This document shows, piece after piece, positions 17,230-25,945 of a DNA stretch of 64,000 nucleotides. The stretch's first letter is position 1. Each line of letters begins with the position of its first letter. Where the stretch lies: NCBI RefSeq assembly GCF_000687165.1, contig NZ_JMKU01000020.1, positions 59,833-123,832 on the forward strand, written 5' to 3'. Both the position numbers and the translations under genes were made by a program. The notes under the pieces were generated by a model. That model saw nothing but the letters and a program-made list of their open reading frames with translations. It was not told where the DNA came from and did no database searches. The DNA comes from Paracidovorax oryzae ATCC 19882 (GTDB lineage Bacteria > Pseudomonadota > Gammaproteobacteria > Burkholderiales > Burkholderiaceae_C).

Positions 17230-18572
17230 GCGCGTCCGCCCGCATGCGCGCGGGATTCCTTTCCGGCGCGGTGTCGTACATGGCAGGGCAGGGCTTCACC
17301 TTGCTGTTCCAGTGGATGCTGCTGCGCCACTTCGGAACGCAGGGTTATGCGGATGTCGGGCTGGCGCACCTCGGGCTCCTGACCGTTCTGTTTCTTGCGG
17401 ACCTCGGCTACGCATCGCTGTTCCTGCGCGAGGATCCCGCCTCGGAGGGCTGGGCGCTGCGCTGGCGGCAGGCGCTGTGCCACCGGCTGGCGGCCACGCT
17501 GGTGCTGGACCTGGCCTGGGTGGCGGGTGCCTGGTGGACATCGCGCGGGCAGGGCGAGGGCTTCGCCTATCTGCTTGCGGTGCTGCCCGCCACGCTGCTG
17601 GGACTGGCTGGCTACTCGGCGCCCCTGCTGGCACAGGGGCGGCGCCTGGCCGGCTTCGGTGTCCAGCAGGTCGCGGTGCCGGCGGCGACCCTTGCATGGC
17701 TGGCATTGCGCGGTGCGCCGGGCTGGGAAGGCGGCATGGGCGCGGGCATCGCGGTGAGCCTTGGCTACCTGGTGCAGGCCACCGTGAATGTCGCCGTGTC
17801 CGGGGCGCCGCTTCGCCTGCTTCTGCCGGCGGTGGGGGGAGGGCGCATGCTCGGGTCCGCCCTGCGGCTTTCTGCGCTGGGCATCGCCGGCACGCTGCAC
17901 GACCGGCTGACGCCGTTCCTGCTGGCCTCGGCGGCACCCGCTTTCGTTCCGGCCTATCTGCTGCTGGGCTACCTGCTCAATGGCGCGGGCGGGGTCTTCA
18001 ACCAGTTCAACCGCTTGCTGCTGGCCGAGGCGCACACCGATACCGGCGTGCGCTGGGCCTGTGGCTTGATGTCCCTGGTGCTTGGCCTGTCGGCGCCCGC
18101 CGCGCTGCTGCTCTGGCCGGCTGCCGCGCGATGGGGCAATGCAGAGCAACGGGAGTGGCTGCCGTGGGTCATGCCGGTGCTGGTTGCGGGCGCGATCGTG
18201 CTTTTTTCCAGCGTGCTGTCGGCCCTGCTGATCGGGCGCCGCCGCGAGCAGGCGCTGCTGCGCGTGTTCGTGTGGTGCCTGGCGGCCAGCACACTGCTGC
18301 AGGTGGCCGCGGCGGCAGCGTCCGCGCCGGTGCCATTGCTGTGGGGCCGGCTGGTGGGCGTGCTGGGGATCATGGCGGCCAGCCTGTGGCTGTGCGGCCT
18401 GCGGCCCAATGCGGGAGGCTGGGCGGCGCTGCTGGCGCTTCTCCTGGCGGGGGTGCCGTGGGCCGGTTCCGGCGGAGTGGCGCCGGCCGCTTTGCTGCTG
18501 CTTCTGCCCGCGGCATGGGCCGCCTGGCGCTGCCACGGCCTGCTGCGGGCCTCGGGAAGTCGTCCTTCATGA
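17226..18572 (+). CDS. Second polysaccharide flippase-like membrane protein
   Basis: This 448-residue protein has about 12 hydrophobic segments, with an N terminus (AGFLSGAVSYMAGQGFTLLF) typical of Wzx-like and MATE-type polysaccharide exporters. The start ATG overlaps the TylF-like gene stop (ATGA). Two flippase-like genes in one locus suggest either two lipid-linked substrates or one flippase and one divergent accessory transporter. The primary sequence is rich in Ala, Leu and Trp, as expected for an integral membrane protein in a high-GC genome. Confidence 0.8.
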   Translation: MSASARMRAGFLSGAVSYMAGQGFTLLFQWMLLRHFGTQGYADVGLAHLGLLTVLFLADLGYASLFLREDPASEGWALRWRQALCHRLAATLVLDLAWVAGAWWTSRGQGEGFAYLLAVLPATLLGLAGYSAPLLAQGRRLAGFGVQQVAVPAATLAWLALRGAPGWEGGMGAGIAVSLGYLVQATVNVAVSGAPLRLLLPAVGGGRMLGSALRLSALGIAGTLHDRLTPFLLASAAPAFVPAYLLLGYLLNGAGGVFNQFNRLLLAEAHTDTGVRWACGLMSLVLGLSAPAALLLWPAAARWGNAEQREWLPWVMPVLVAGAIVLFSSVLSALLIGRRREQALLRVFVWCLAASTLLQVAAAAASAPVPLLWGRLVGVLGIMAASLWLCGLRPNAGGWAALLALLLAGVPWAGSGGVAPAALLLLLPAAWAAWRCHGLLRASGSRPS

Positions 18573-18630
18573 CCCGTGTCGCCACCGCCTTCCCATGGGG
18601 ACTCGCGGCCCCGTGTGCCTGGAGCCTGCG

Positions 18631-20472
18631 ATGTGCGGCGTAGTGGCATTGCGCAGCTTCGTGGCCGGCGCGGCGCTGCAGGACCGTGCGGAGCGGGCGC
18701 TCGCGGCGCTCGCGCGCCGGGGGCCGGATGCGCAGGGCCTGTGGTGCGCCGAGCAGCCCGCGCCGACCGTGCTCGGCCATCGCCGCCTGTCGATCATCGA
18801 CCTGAGCAGCGCGGCGACGCAGCCCATGCGCTGTCCGGACACCGGCAACGTGGTGGTGTTCAACGGCGAAATCTACAACTTCCTGGAGCTGCGCGCGGAG
18901 CTGGAAGGGCTCGGCCACCGGTTCCGTACCGACAGCGACACGGAAGTGATCCTGCACGGCTGGCGCGCCTGGGGGGAGGGGTTCTTCCCGCGCTGCAACG
19001 GCATGTGGGCGGTGGTGCTGCTGGAGCAGGAGACGGGCGACCTGGTCTATTGCCGCGACCGCCTCGGCGTGAAGCCGCTCTATCTGCACCACGACGGTGG
19101 GCACTTGGTGCTGGGCAGCGAGATCCGTGCGATCGCCGCCGCGCTGGGCGGACACCCCGCGCCGAATCCGGGGGCGATCTTCGATTTCCTGGTGGCGGGC
19201 CTGTCCGACCATTGCGGTGAGACTTTCTACGAAGGCATCCAGGCGGTGCCTCCCGGGTGGCTCTTCCGCGTATCGCCTGCGGGACGCACCACGCGGCGTT
19301 CCTACCACCGGTGGCCCGCCCCCGGTGAGGTCCCGCCGCTCGATGCCGGGGCGGTGCGTGCCCTGCTGCAGGACGCCACGCGCCTGCGGTTGCGCTCCGA
19401 TGTGCCGAGCGTGACGCTGCTGTCGGGAGGGCTCGACAGCTCCATACTGACGCATATCGGCCTGCAAGCCGGGGCTGCGCCCCGCACCTGCTTCGGGGGC
19501 GCCTTCACGTATGGCTACCGCGACGGGGCGCACGCCGGCTTCGACGAAGTCGAAGCGGCGGCCGCCTCGATGGCCGGATGGGGGCACGCGGACCGCCACC
19601 ATGTGCACCGCGCGCACGCGGTGCCCGGTGTGGACGAGCTGCTGGCACTGGTGCAGGCGCAGGAGGAACCTTTCTGCACCCCATCCATCCTGGCGAGTTT
19701 CCGCATGTACCGGACCATCCGCGATGCGGGCTACAAGGTCGTTCTCAACGGGGAGGGCGCGGACGAGCTGTTCGGCGGCTATGTGCGGCTCTACTTGGCC
19801 CTGGCCGCGCGCAGCGCGCTGCACGGCCTCAGGCTTCCGACGCTGGCGCGGCTGCTGGCGGGCGGGGCGGTGGACCCGCGGCTGCTGCTCAATCGCCTGG
19901 CCTGGGATCTCCCGGCCCGGCCGCTCGGCGCGCTGCTGCGGCGGCAGCGGCCGAGCGTGGCCAGCATGTCTGCCGCCCTGTGGCACGCGCAGGCGCCACG
20001 CCTGCAGGCACTGCGGGCCGACCGGCGGGGCGATGCGCAGGCCCGCCTGCGCGCCGACGTGCTGGCCACCAACCTGCCCATGGTGCTGCGTATGACGGAC
20101 CGCAACAGCATGCATGCGGGCGTGGAGGTGCGGGCGCCGTTCCTCGACTACCGCCTGGTGGAGCGTGCGCTCGCAACGCCTGCGCACCGGCGCATGGGCG
20201 ACTACCATGGCAAGGCGCTGCTGCGGGAGGCCTTTTCCGCCGACCTGCCGGCGCGTATCGTCGGCCAGCGCAAAAGCACGGGTTTCGGCCACGCCGAGCA
20301 GTTCCTGGTGGACCGCATGCCCCTGCAGGACATCTTGGCGTCGCTTCCGCAGGGCCTGGGCGATTTCCTCGACCTGCCGCGGCTGCGCCGCGAGCTGGCC
20401 GGTGGCCGTGCCCACAGCACGCTGTGGTTTGCGGTGTCGGTCGCGCTCTGGTACGGGAGCGTGTATGCGTAG
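18631..20472 (+). CDS. asnB: Asparagine synthase (glutamine-hydrolysing), AsnB type, of the EPS locus
   Basis: This 613-residue amidotransferase has an intact N-terminal nucleophile (MCGVVAL, Cys2 after Met removal) and glutaminase motifs RRGPDAQG, GHRRLSIIDL and NGEIYNF. The synthetase domain has the pyrophosphatase loop SGGLDSS at about 265-271 and the conserved EGADELFGGY. Unlike the lasso cyclase at 3.9 kb it keeps Cys2, so it can use glutamine. In polysaccharide loci such proteins are thought to amidate uronic or amino-acid substituents; the exact acceptor is unknown. A 58-nt gap precedes the ATG at 18631. The gene symbol reflects the family, not a proven role in asparagine synthesis. 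Confidence 0.9.
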   Translation: MCGVVALRSFVAGAALQDRAERALAALARRGPDAQGLWCAEQPAPTVLGHRRLSIIDLSSAATQPMRCPDTGNVVVFNGEIYNFLELRAELEGLGHRFRTDSDTEVILHGWRAWGEGFFPRCNGMWAVVLLEQETGDLVYCRDRLGVKPLYLHHDGGHLVLGSEIRAIAAALGGHPAPNPGAIFDFLVAGLSDHCGETFYEGIQAVPPGWLFRVSPAGRTTRRSYHRWPAPGEVPPLDAGAVRALLQDATRLRLRSDVPSVTLLSGGLDSSILTHIGLQAGAAPRTCFGGAFTYGYRDGAHAGFDEVEAAAASMAGWGHADRHHVHRAHAVPGVDELLALVQAQEEPFCTPSILASFRMYRTIRDAGYKVVLNGEGADELFGGYVRLYLALAARSALHGLRLPTLARLLAGGAVDPRLLLNRLAWDLPARPLGALLRRQRPSVASMSAALWHAQAPRLQALRADRRGDAQARLRADVLATNLPMVLRMTDRNSMHAGVEVRAPFLDYRLVERALATPAHRRMGDYHGKALLREAFSADLPARIVGQRKSTGFGHAEQFLVDRMPLQDILASLPQGLGDFLDLPRLRRELAGGRAHSTLWFAVSVALWYGSVYA

Positions 20473-20493
20473 CCGCCAGCCAGGGGGAAGACC

Positions 20494-21495
20494 ATGATGG
20501 CATCGGAGTGGGCACCGGATGACGGCCGCTGCCGCTGCTGCGGTGCGACGTGCGCACAGCGCTCCGTCTGGCCCGAAGTGTATGCCGGCAGCGGTCAGGA
20601 GCTGCGCCGCTGCGGCGGGTGCGCCGCAGCGTATCTGGCTCCGGATTTCACCGGCGAATCGCTGGCACGGTTCTACGCGGGCGACTACCGCAGGCTGTTC
20701 CCGGCGGAGGTGCCATGGCGCAGCGAGGAGCGATTTTTTGCCTGGCGCGGCGACCGCCCCATCGCCCGGCAGCGGCTGGCGCGCATCGCTCCTGCATTGG
20801 CCCACGGCGCACGCCTGTTCGAGGTAGGGTCGGGATTCGGGGCGTTCCTTGGCGTGGCAGCGGCGCAGCGGCCGGATCTGCAGCTGTCGGCCAGCGAGCC
20901 CGACCTGGCGCACCGGGATCGCCTGCTTGATGGCGCGAAAGTGCGTTTCCTGCCGAGCTGGGAGGCACTGGCCGGCGGCGAAGCCGATACCGTGGTCGCA
21001 TTCCATGTGCTGGAGCATCTGCTGGACCCGCGGGCTTTTCTGGAAGACCTGGGGCATATCCTTGCACCGGGCGGGCAGGCCTGGATCGAGGTGCCGGACG
21101 TGATGAGCGGCTGGCGTTCGCGCAACTACGTGCATCCTGCGCACCTCAGCTATTTTTCCGCGCCGCTGCTGCGGCGGCTGGCCGTGGCTGCCGGACTGGA
21201 TGTGGTCCATTGCGGCGCATGGCAGGGTGGCGGGGTGCTGGCGGAAAACCTGTGGGTGCAGTTGCGGCGCCCGCAAACGGGGGGCGCTCCCGTTCCCATG
21301 GAGTCTGCGTCCGCGGAGGAAATCCATCATCTGGATGCGCGCCTGGACAGCGTGCGCTGGGGTGCGCAGGACCGCTTGGGGCGCCTGCTCAAGCGTGCGG
21401 TCGTGCGCCTGTTCGGCAGTGGGCTGTTTGGCGAACTGCAGCGCTGGCGGATCCATCGGCGCATGGTGCGGGAGGAGGGCAATGCGGTTTCCTGA
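20494..21495 (+). CDS. Class I SAM-dependent methyltransferase with N-terminal Cys-rich segment
   Basis: This 333-residue protein begins with a zinc-finger-like segment (CRCCG about residues 13-17, and CGGC about 40-43), followed by a SAM-binding domain: LFEVGSGFGAFLGVAA, then FHVLEHLLDPRAFLEDLGHILAPGG. Such two-part proteins are frequent in glycan clusters and modify sugars or nucleotide sugars. The C-terminal part lacks further motifs. It overlaps the next gene by 14 bases. The substrate is not deducible. Confidence 0.82.
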   Translation: MMASEWAPDDGRCRCCGATCAQRSVWPEVYAGSGQELRRCGGCAAAYLAPDFTGESLARFYAGDYRRLFPAEVPWRSEERFFAWRGDRPIARQRLARIAPALAHGARLFEVGSGFGAFLGVAAAQRPDLQLSASEPDLAHRDRLLDGAKVRFLPSWEALAGGEADTVVAFHVLEHLLDPRAFLEDLGHILAPGGQAWIEVPDVMSGWRSRNYVHPAHLSYFSAPLLRRLAVAAGLDVVHCGAWQGGGVLAENLWVQLRRPQTGGAPVPMESASAEEIHHLDARLDSVRWGAQDRLGRLLKRAVVRLFGSGLFGELQRWRIHRRMVREEGNAVS

Positions 21496-22738
21496 ATTCC
21501 GGCAGGCCTTGCTTGCCCAATACGGCGAAGAAGCCGCCGACACGCGCCACGAGGCCTATTTCCTCGCAGGCCGGGGGTGGATGGCCGTGCTGCGCGCCCT
21601 GCTCGCGGCCGCGCGCGATGCGTGGCTTTGCGGCCGGTTGCCGGAGCGCCCGGCTCCACTGGCCGGCTGGGTGGCGCTGGCCACGCTGCCGGGCGCCAAC
21701 GGTTGGGGCGCGCTGGCGCCGTGCGTGGCCGATCTGGTTCGGCTTGGCATCACCTGCGCGGTGGTTGTCCATCCGCGCCTGCGCGGACAGGTCGCTGGCC
21801 AGGTGCCTGCGCGACCTTCCGCCCAGGCCTGGCGGCACGCGCTCGGCGCATGGCGGCTGAGGCCGGTGCGGGAAGGCGTACTGGTGGCATCGCCCTGGCT
21901 GGTGCGTTGCTGCGTGTTTCGGCAGCGCCTCTGGCGTGGCGCCTGGGAGCGGACATTCGATGCCGGCGCGTGCGGAACGCTGCTGCTGCACAACGATTTC
22001 GATGTGTATGCCGTGGCTGCGCAGCGTGCCTGCGGGGCCCGCTGGCGCAGCGTGTGCGTCCAGCATGGCCTGCCCACCGATGAGTTCTTTCCGGTGCATG
22101 CGCAGCGCCATCTGCTGTGGGGGCCGAGCAGCGCCGAGGTGTACTCCCGGCACGGCGTCGCCACGCAAGCGCTGGGTTATGGCCCGGCGCGCATGCTCTC
22201 TCCTGCCGCCGTGGCGCAGGCGCCCACGGCCCTGTGCCTGGTTTCGCAGACCCACACGCCGATCTACGGACGGCCGCTCGCGGAGGATTTCCTGGCCCTG
22301 GCCCGGCAGCTCGCCCGGGACCGGCCGGGAGGGCTCGCGCTGCAGATCCTGCTGCATCCGGAGGAGGTGCGCCGGGGGCATCCCTACCAGGGGACGGAGC
22401 TGGCCCCGCTGTGCCGGCCGCCTCCGCACGCGGCGCTGGTGGCGGACGGCCCGCCGGCCGTGGTGGCGGGCTTCTGCTCTTCCGCGCTGATGGACGCGGC
22501 GGTCCGCGGCCATTACGTGATCGGCATGGACTGGACCGCGCCCGGGTCTGCCGGTGCCCAGGCGGTGGGGCGCCCATCGGCGCAGGTGGCGGACCCGGGC
22601 GCCCTGGGGGTTCTTGTCCGCAACCTGTGCCATGAGGCCGGGGCACGCACCGCTTTCCTGGAGCGGCAGCACCTGTGGCTGCAGCGCAGCTTCGCCGCCG
22701 ATCCCGCATGGCCGCGGCGCCTGGGAGGCGAGCCATGA
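21482..22738 (+). CDS. Putative polysaccharide biosynthesis protein (possible GT-B-like), function unknown
   Basis: This 418-residue protein shows no motif that I can assign with certainty. It is not strongly hydrophobic. Segments such as TLLLHNDFDVYAVAAQRACG, SVCVQHGLPTDEFFPVHAQR and HLLWGPSSAEVYSRHG resemble surface-carbohydrate or capsule proteins with a GT-B-like fold, where a Gln-His-Gly stretch is often followed by a loop naming the acceptor side. GFCSSALMDAAVRGHYVIGMDW would be the C-terminal donor-binding part. The ATG at 21482 follows a very strong GGAGGAGGG, and the gene overlaps both neighbours, so it belongs to the operon. A glycosyltransferase or sialyl/Kdo-transferase-like role is a guess. 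Confidence 0.6.
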   Translation: MRFPEFRQALLAQYGEEAADTRHEAYFLAGRGWMAVLRALLAAARDAWLCGRLPERPAPLAGWVALATLPGANGWGALAPCVADLVRLGITCAVVVHPRLRGQVAGQVPARPSAQAWRHALGAWRLRPVREGVLVASPWLVRCCVFRQRLWRGAWERTFDAGACGTLLLHNDFDVYAVAAQRACGARWRSVCVQHGLPTDEFFPVHAQRHLLWGPSSAEVYSRHGVATQALGYGPARMLSPAAVAQAPTALCLVSQTHTPIYGRPLAEDFLALARQLARDRPGGLALQILLHPEEVRRGHPYQGTELAPLCRPPPHAALVADGPPAVVAGFCSSALMDAAVRGHYVIGMDWTAPGSAGAQAVGRPSAQVADPGALGVLVRNLCHEAGARTAFLERQHLWLQRSFAADPAWPRRLGGEP

Positions 22739-24087
22739 AGCGGCTGGGACTGGTGCTGTTCATCGTGTCGATCCACGCGGGCGACTTGCTGGTGGCCTGG
22801 CTGTACGGCGGCGGCGCGTGGCCGGAGGCCGCGCTGCTGCGGCCCGCCCGCGACGCTGTGGTGGTGGTGCTGGCAGGCCTGTGCCTGCTCACCGTGCGCA
22901 TGCCCCGGGCCTTGCTGGTGCAAGTGCTGTGTTTCTGCGCCCTCGCTGCCGCGCATGCGCCGGCCGGATACCTGCACGGCCTGCCGGCCGGCATCGTGCT
23001 CGGGTCCCTGGGCATCGTGCTCGTGCCGATGCTGTTCCTGCTGGCCGGGCATGTCTGCATGCCGCATCCACAGGACCTGCGCCTTGCCGTGCGTTGCCTG
23101 GTCTGGCTGGGCGTGGCCAGTGCCGCCTTCGGGGCATGGGATGTGGCCCATACGGACTTCTGGGTCCATGGCGTGCGGCTGCCGGAGTATCTTTTCAATA
23201 TCAAGGGCGTGCAGCCCGATGGCACCGACAGCGAAACCGGCCTGCCCTGGAACTTTTTCGGCGGCGAGGCCAGGGAGCGCCGCGCGGGTGGCCTGCCGGC
23301 CGCGCCGCTGGCCCAGGGCCAGTTCCTGGTGACTGCGGCCCTGGCCGCGTTGGCGCTGTGGCAGCGCCGCTGGCCGTGGCGCGCCCTGCTGGCGTGCGGC
23401 TGCCTGCTGGCCGGCGTGTGGATGTCCGGCACCCGTGGAGCGATGCTGGCCGGCATCGTCGCCGTGATGGGCTACCTTCTGACATCGAAGGGATTGGTCC
23501 GGTCCGCGGCCGCGCGGCTCTTCCTGGCGGGAGTGGTGCTCGCGGCATTGGCGGCCGCTTCCGTCGGCATCGTGGTGGCTTCCGTGAACTTCCGCGACGG
23601 CTCCACGATCGGCCATTGGGTGGCGCTGCAGCGCAACCTGGCCGAGCTGCACCAGGTGCTGCTGCTGGGCGGGGGGGTGGGGCGCCAGAGTGCGCTGGCG
23701 GCCCGCCAATCGCTGGCCGACCTGGGTGGCGGAGAAGGCTCGCTGTTCAGCATCGCCTACCAGATCGGCATACCCGGCGCGTTGCTGTTCCTGTCCATCG
23801 TGGGCTGGTGCCTGCGCCGGTTGTGGGTAGCCTACCGGCTGCAGCGCGACCCCGTGGTGCTGGCGGCTTTCTGGCTGCTCTGCGGCATCATGACCACCTT
23901 CGTTTCATCGGAAAACGGGCTGACCGTTTCGGGAGCCGGCGGATTCTGGCTGCTGCTCGGCGGCGTGCTGCGCCATGCCGCCGCCGCCAGGGCCGCGGTG
24001 CCCGGAGCGTCGCCCGGGGAGGCGCCAGCCCCCGGGGCTCCAGGCGGAGCGCTGGGGCGGCAGCCGGCCGGAGGAACAGGGGGATGA
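22735..24087 (+). CDS. O-antigen polymerase-like membrane protein (Wzy candidate)
   Basis: This 450-residue protein has about ten transmembrane segments and a large periplasmic loop between about residues 135 and 195. The loop contains the Arg-rich stretch FFGGEARERRAGGLPAAPLA. The following GVWMSGTRGAMLAGIVAVMGYL resembles the SGSRG-type segment of the Wzy_C/O-antigen ligase superfamily. It would polymerise repeat units in the periplasm. The C-terminal tail is Pro/Ala/Gly rich. Start and stop overlap both neighbours by four bases. Because another superfamily member is at 25.9 kb, one may be polymerase and the other ligase; the assignment is interchangeable. Confidence 0.72.
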   Translation: MKRLGLVLFIVSIHAGDLLVAWLYGGGAWPEAALLRPARDAVVVVLAGLCLLTVRMPRALLVQVLCFCALAAAHAPAGYLHGLPAGIVLGSLGIVLVPMLFLLAGHVCMPHPQDLRLAVRCLVWLGVASAAFGAWDVAHTDFWVHGVRLPEYLFNIKGVQPDGTDSETGLPWNFFGGEARERRAGGLPAAPLAQGQFLVTAALAALALWQRRWPWRALLACGCLLAGVWMSGTRGAMLAGIVAVMGYLLTSKGLVRSAAARLFLAGVVLAALAAASVGIVVASVNFRDGSTIGHWVALQRNLAELHQVLLLGGGVGRQSALAARQSLADLGGGEGSLFSIAYQIGIPGALLFLSIVGWCLRRLWVAYRLQRDPVVLAAFWLLCGIMTTFVSSENGLTVSGAGGFWLLLGGVLRHAAAARAAVPGASPGEAPAPGAPGGALGRQPAGGTGG

Positions 24088-25166
24088 GCCGGATGCGGAT
24101 ATTGCATGTGTACAAGGATTTCGCGCCGCATGCCGGCGGCGGCGGCGTGGCTCGCCATATCCATGGACTGGCCGTGCTGGCATCCCGGGGCGGCAACGCG
24201 CTGCGGGTGGCCGCGCCGCAGGCGCAGGGCGGCAATGCACATGGGTACGTGGCCGTGCAGACCGGTGCCGGCGGGTTGTGGCGCCAGGTCGGCTGGGCGG
24301 ATGTGGTGCATGTGCATGGAGCGCGCGTTCCGGTTACCGGCCTGGCCGCGGCGATCGCATGGCTGCGTGGCCGGCGCCTGGTCTACACGCCCCATTGCTA
24401 CTACGACGACGATTCCGGGCCGGGGAAGCGCCTGCGCAAGTGGGCCTGGGACCTGGTGGTCGAGCGTCTGCTCCTGCGTGGCGCGGACCGCGTGGTGCTG
24501 CTGTCCGGCCACTGGGTGGATTACCTTCGCCGGCGCGGCATGGCGCCGCGGCGCCCGGTGGTGCTGCCCAATGCCGTACTGGAGGCCGAACTGGTCGCGT
24601 CTCCCGACGATGCCCCCCGGCTGGAAGGCGCTCCCGCATTGCTGTCCGTGGGGCGGCTGGATGCCGTCAAGCGCCTGCACGATGCCGTCGCCGTGCTGGC
24701 GCATCCGGGGATGGAGGCGGCGGTACTGCATGTGGTGGGGCGTGGCCCGGACCGGGGCCGGCTGGAGGAGGTCGCCCGGTCGCTCGGAGTGGCCGCGCGC
24801 GTGCGCTTTTACGGGTTCGTCGCCGATGCCTCCGTCGCGGCGATGGCCGCGGGCGCGGACGTTTTCGTGATGCCGTCGGCCGTGGAGGGCATGCCGACAG
24901 TGCTGATCGAGATGCTGCTGCTCGGCTGTCCCGTCGTGGCCAGCGACATTCCGGGCAACCGCTCGATCCTGGAAGAGGCGGGCCTGACCGGCGCGCTGTA
25001 TCCGCCGGGCGACGTGGCGGCGCTCGCCACCCGCGTCGGACAACAGCGGCAGCACCGGGTGGATCCCTCCATCGTGGAGCGGGTCCGTACTTGCTTCACC
25101 TGGGAAGGCCTGAGGCCCCGCGTGCTCGCGCTCTACGGTGCGCTCGTCCAAGGGGCGGCTCCTTGA
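24084..25166 (+). CDS. Family 4 glycosyltransferase (GT-B)
   Basis: This 360-residue retaining glycosyltransferase has the N-terminal glycine-rich loop FAPHAGGGGVARHIHGLA, the middle LLSVGRLDAVKRLHDAV that starts the donor domain, and the C-terminal motif MPSAVEGMPTVLIEMLLLGC with the Glu-x7-Glu arrangement of GT4 enzymes. The acceptor side includes YTPHCYYDDD. It transfers a sugar from an NDP donor to the lipid-linked intermediate. The ATG at 24084 overlaps the previous gene. Donor and acceptor are unknown. Confidence 0.9.
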   Translation: MSRMRILHVYKDFAPHAGGGGVARHIHGLAVLASRGGNALRVAAPQAQGGNAHGYVAVQTGAGGLWRQVGWADVVHVHGARVPVTGLAAAIAWLRGRRLVYTPHCYYDDDSGPGKRLRKWAWDLVVERLLLRGADRVVLLSGHWVDYLRRRGMAPRRPVVLPNAVLEAELVASPDDAPRLEGAPALLSVGRLDAVKRLHDAVAVLAHPGMEAAVLHVVGRGPDRGRLEEVARSLGVAARVRFYGFVADASVAAMAAGADVFVMPSAVEGMPTVLIEMLLLGCPVVASDIPGNRSILEEAGLTGALYPPGDVAALATRVGQQRQHRVDPSIVERVRTCFTWEGLRPRVLALYGALVQGAAP

Positions 25167-25945
25167 GCGCCCTGCCATCCCGCTTGCGCTTTTTCGGCTG
25201 TCCCCTGGACATGCTCGCGCCAGAAGAACTGTTGCAGCGCGCACAGGCCGCCGCGGAGGGGGATGAGCGTATCCGCATCGAGGGGCTGAACGTGGCCAAG
25301 CTGGTCGATGCGCGCGCGCAGCCGCTGCTGCACCAGGCGCTGGAGGAGGCCGAACTGGTCCACATCGACGGCAGTGGCATCGGCATCGGCCTGCGCTGGC
25401 TGGGCGCCGTGCCGCCACCGCGGCGGGCGGGCATCGACCTGATGCAGGACCTGTGTGCCCAGGCCGCCCGATCCGGGGCCGGCGTATTCCTGCTGGGCGC
25501 CCGTCCCGAGGTGGTATCGGCCGCGGCGGGCCGCCTTGCTGCGACCTGTCCGGGGTTGTGGATCGCCGGCGCGCGGGACGGATATTTCAGCGATGCCGAT
25601 GCACCGCGGATCGTCGAGGAGATCCGCGGCTCGGGTGCGCGCTACCTGTTCATCGGCATGAGTTCTCCGCGCAAGGAGCTGTTCCTGCAGCGGTACTGGC
25701 CCGCACTCGGCGTGGCGCTTGCCATGGGCGTGGGGGGCTCCTTCGATGTGCTCTCCGGAATGCTGCCCAGGGCGCCGCGGTGGATGCAGCGCATGGGGAT
25801 GGAGTGGCTGTTCCGGCTGGCCATGGAGCCTAGACGCCTGGCGGGACGGTATCTGCGGACCAATGCCGTGTTCCTCGTGCTGCTGCTGCGTGCGCGGCTG
25901 ATCCGGCGCCACCGCTCGCAGGCGATCAAGCCCTGGGATCGATGA
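25163..25945 (+). CDS. WecG/TagA/CpsF-family glycosyltransferase (GT26)
   Basis: This 260-residue protein has the family sequence GLNVAKLVDAR, IDGSGIGIGLRWLG, GVFLLGARPEVVSAAAGRLA, YLFIGMSSPRKELFLQRYW and GVGGSFDVLSGMLPRAPRWM. These cover the catalytic Asp region and the C-terminal helix that docks the enzyme on the membrane. It usually transfers a sugar, such as ManNAc(A), to undecaprenyl-PP-GlcNAc-type lipids. The start is a TTG at 25163 overlapping the previous stop, and the next gene overlaps its own stop. The Arg-rich C terminus (LLRARLIRRHRSQ) fits membrane association. Confidence 0.9.
   Translation: MSALPSRLRFFGCPLDMLAPEELLQRAQAAAEGDERIRIEGLNVAKLVDARAQPLLHQALEEAELVHIDGSGIGIGLRWLGAVPPPRRAGIDLMQDLCAQAARSGAGVFLLGARPEVVSAAAGRLAATCPGLWIAGARDGYFSDADAPRIVEEIRGSGARYLFIGMSSPRKELFLQRYWPALGVALAMGVGGSFDVLSGMLPRAPRWMQRMGMEWLFRLAMEPRRLAGRYLRTNAVFLVLLLRARLIRRHRSQAIKPWDR

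Noticed and set aside
18370..21543. Very long minus-strand ORF (1057 codons) opposite the asparagine synthase and methyltransferase genes
   Set aside because: It is a shadow reading frame of high-GC coding DNA: composition is His/Gln/Arg-rich, with no family motifs, while the opposite strand encodes well-supported enzymes.
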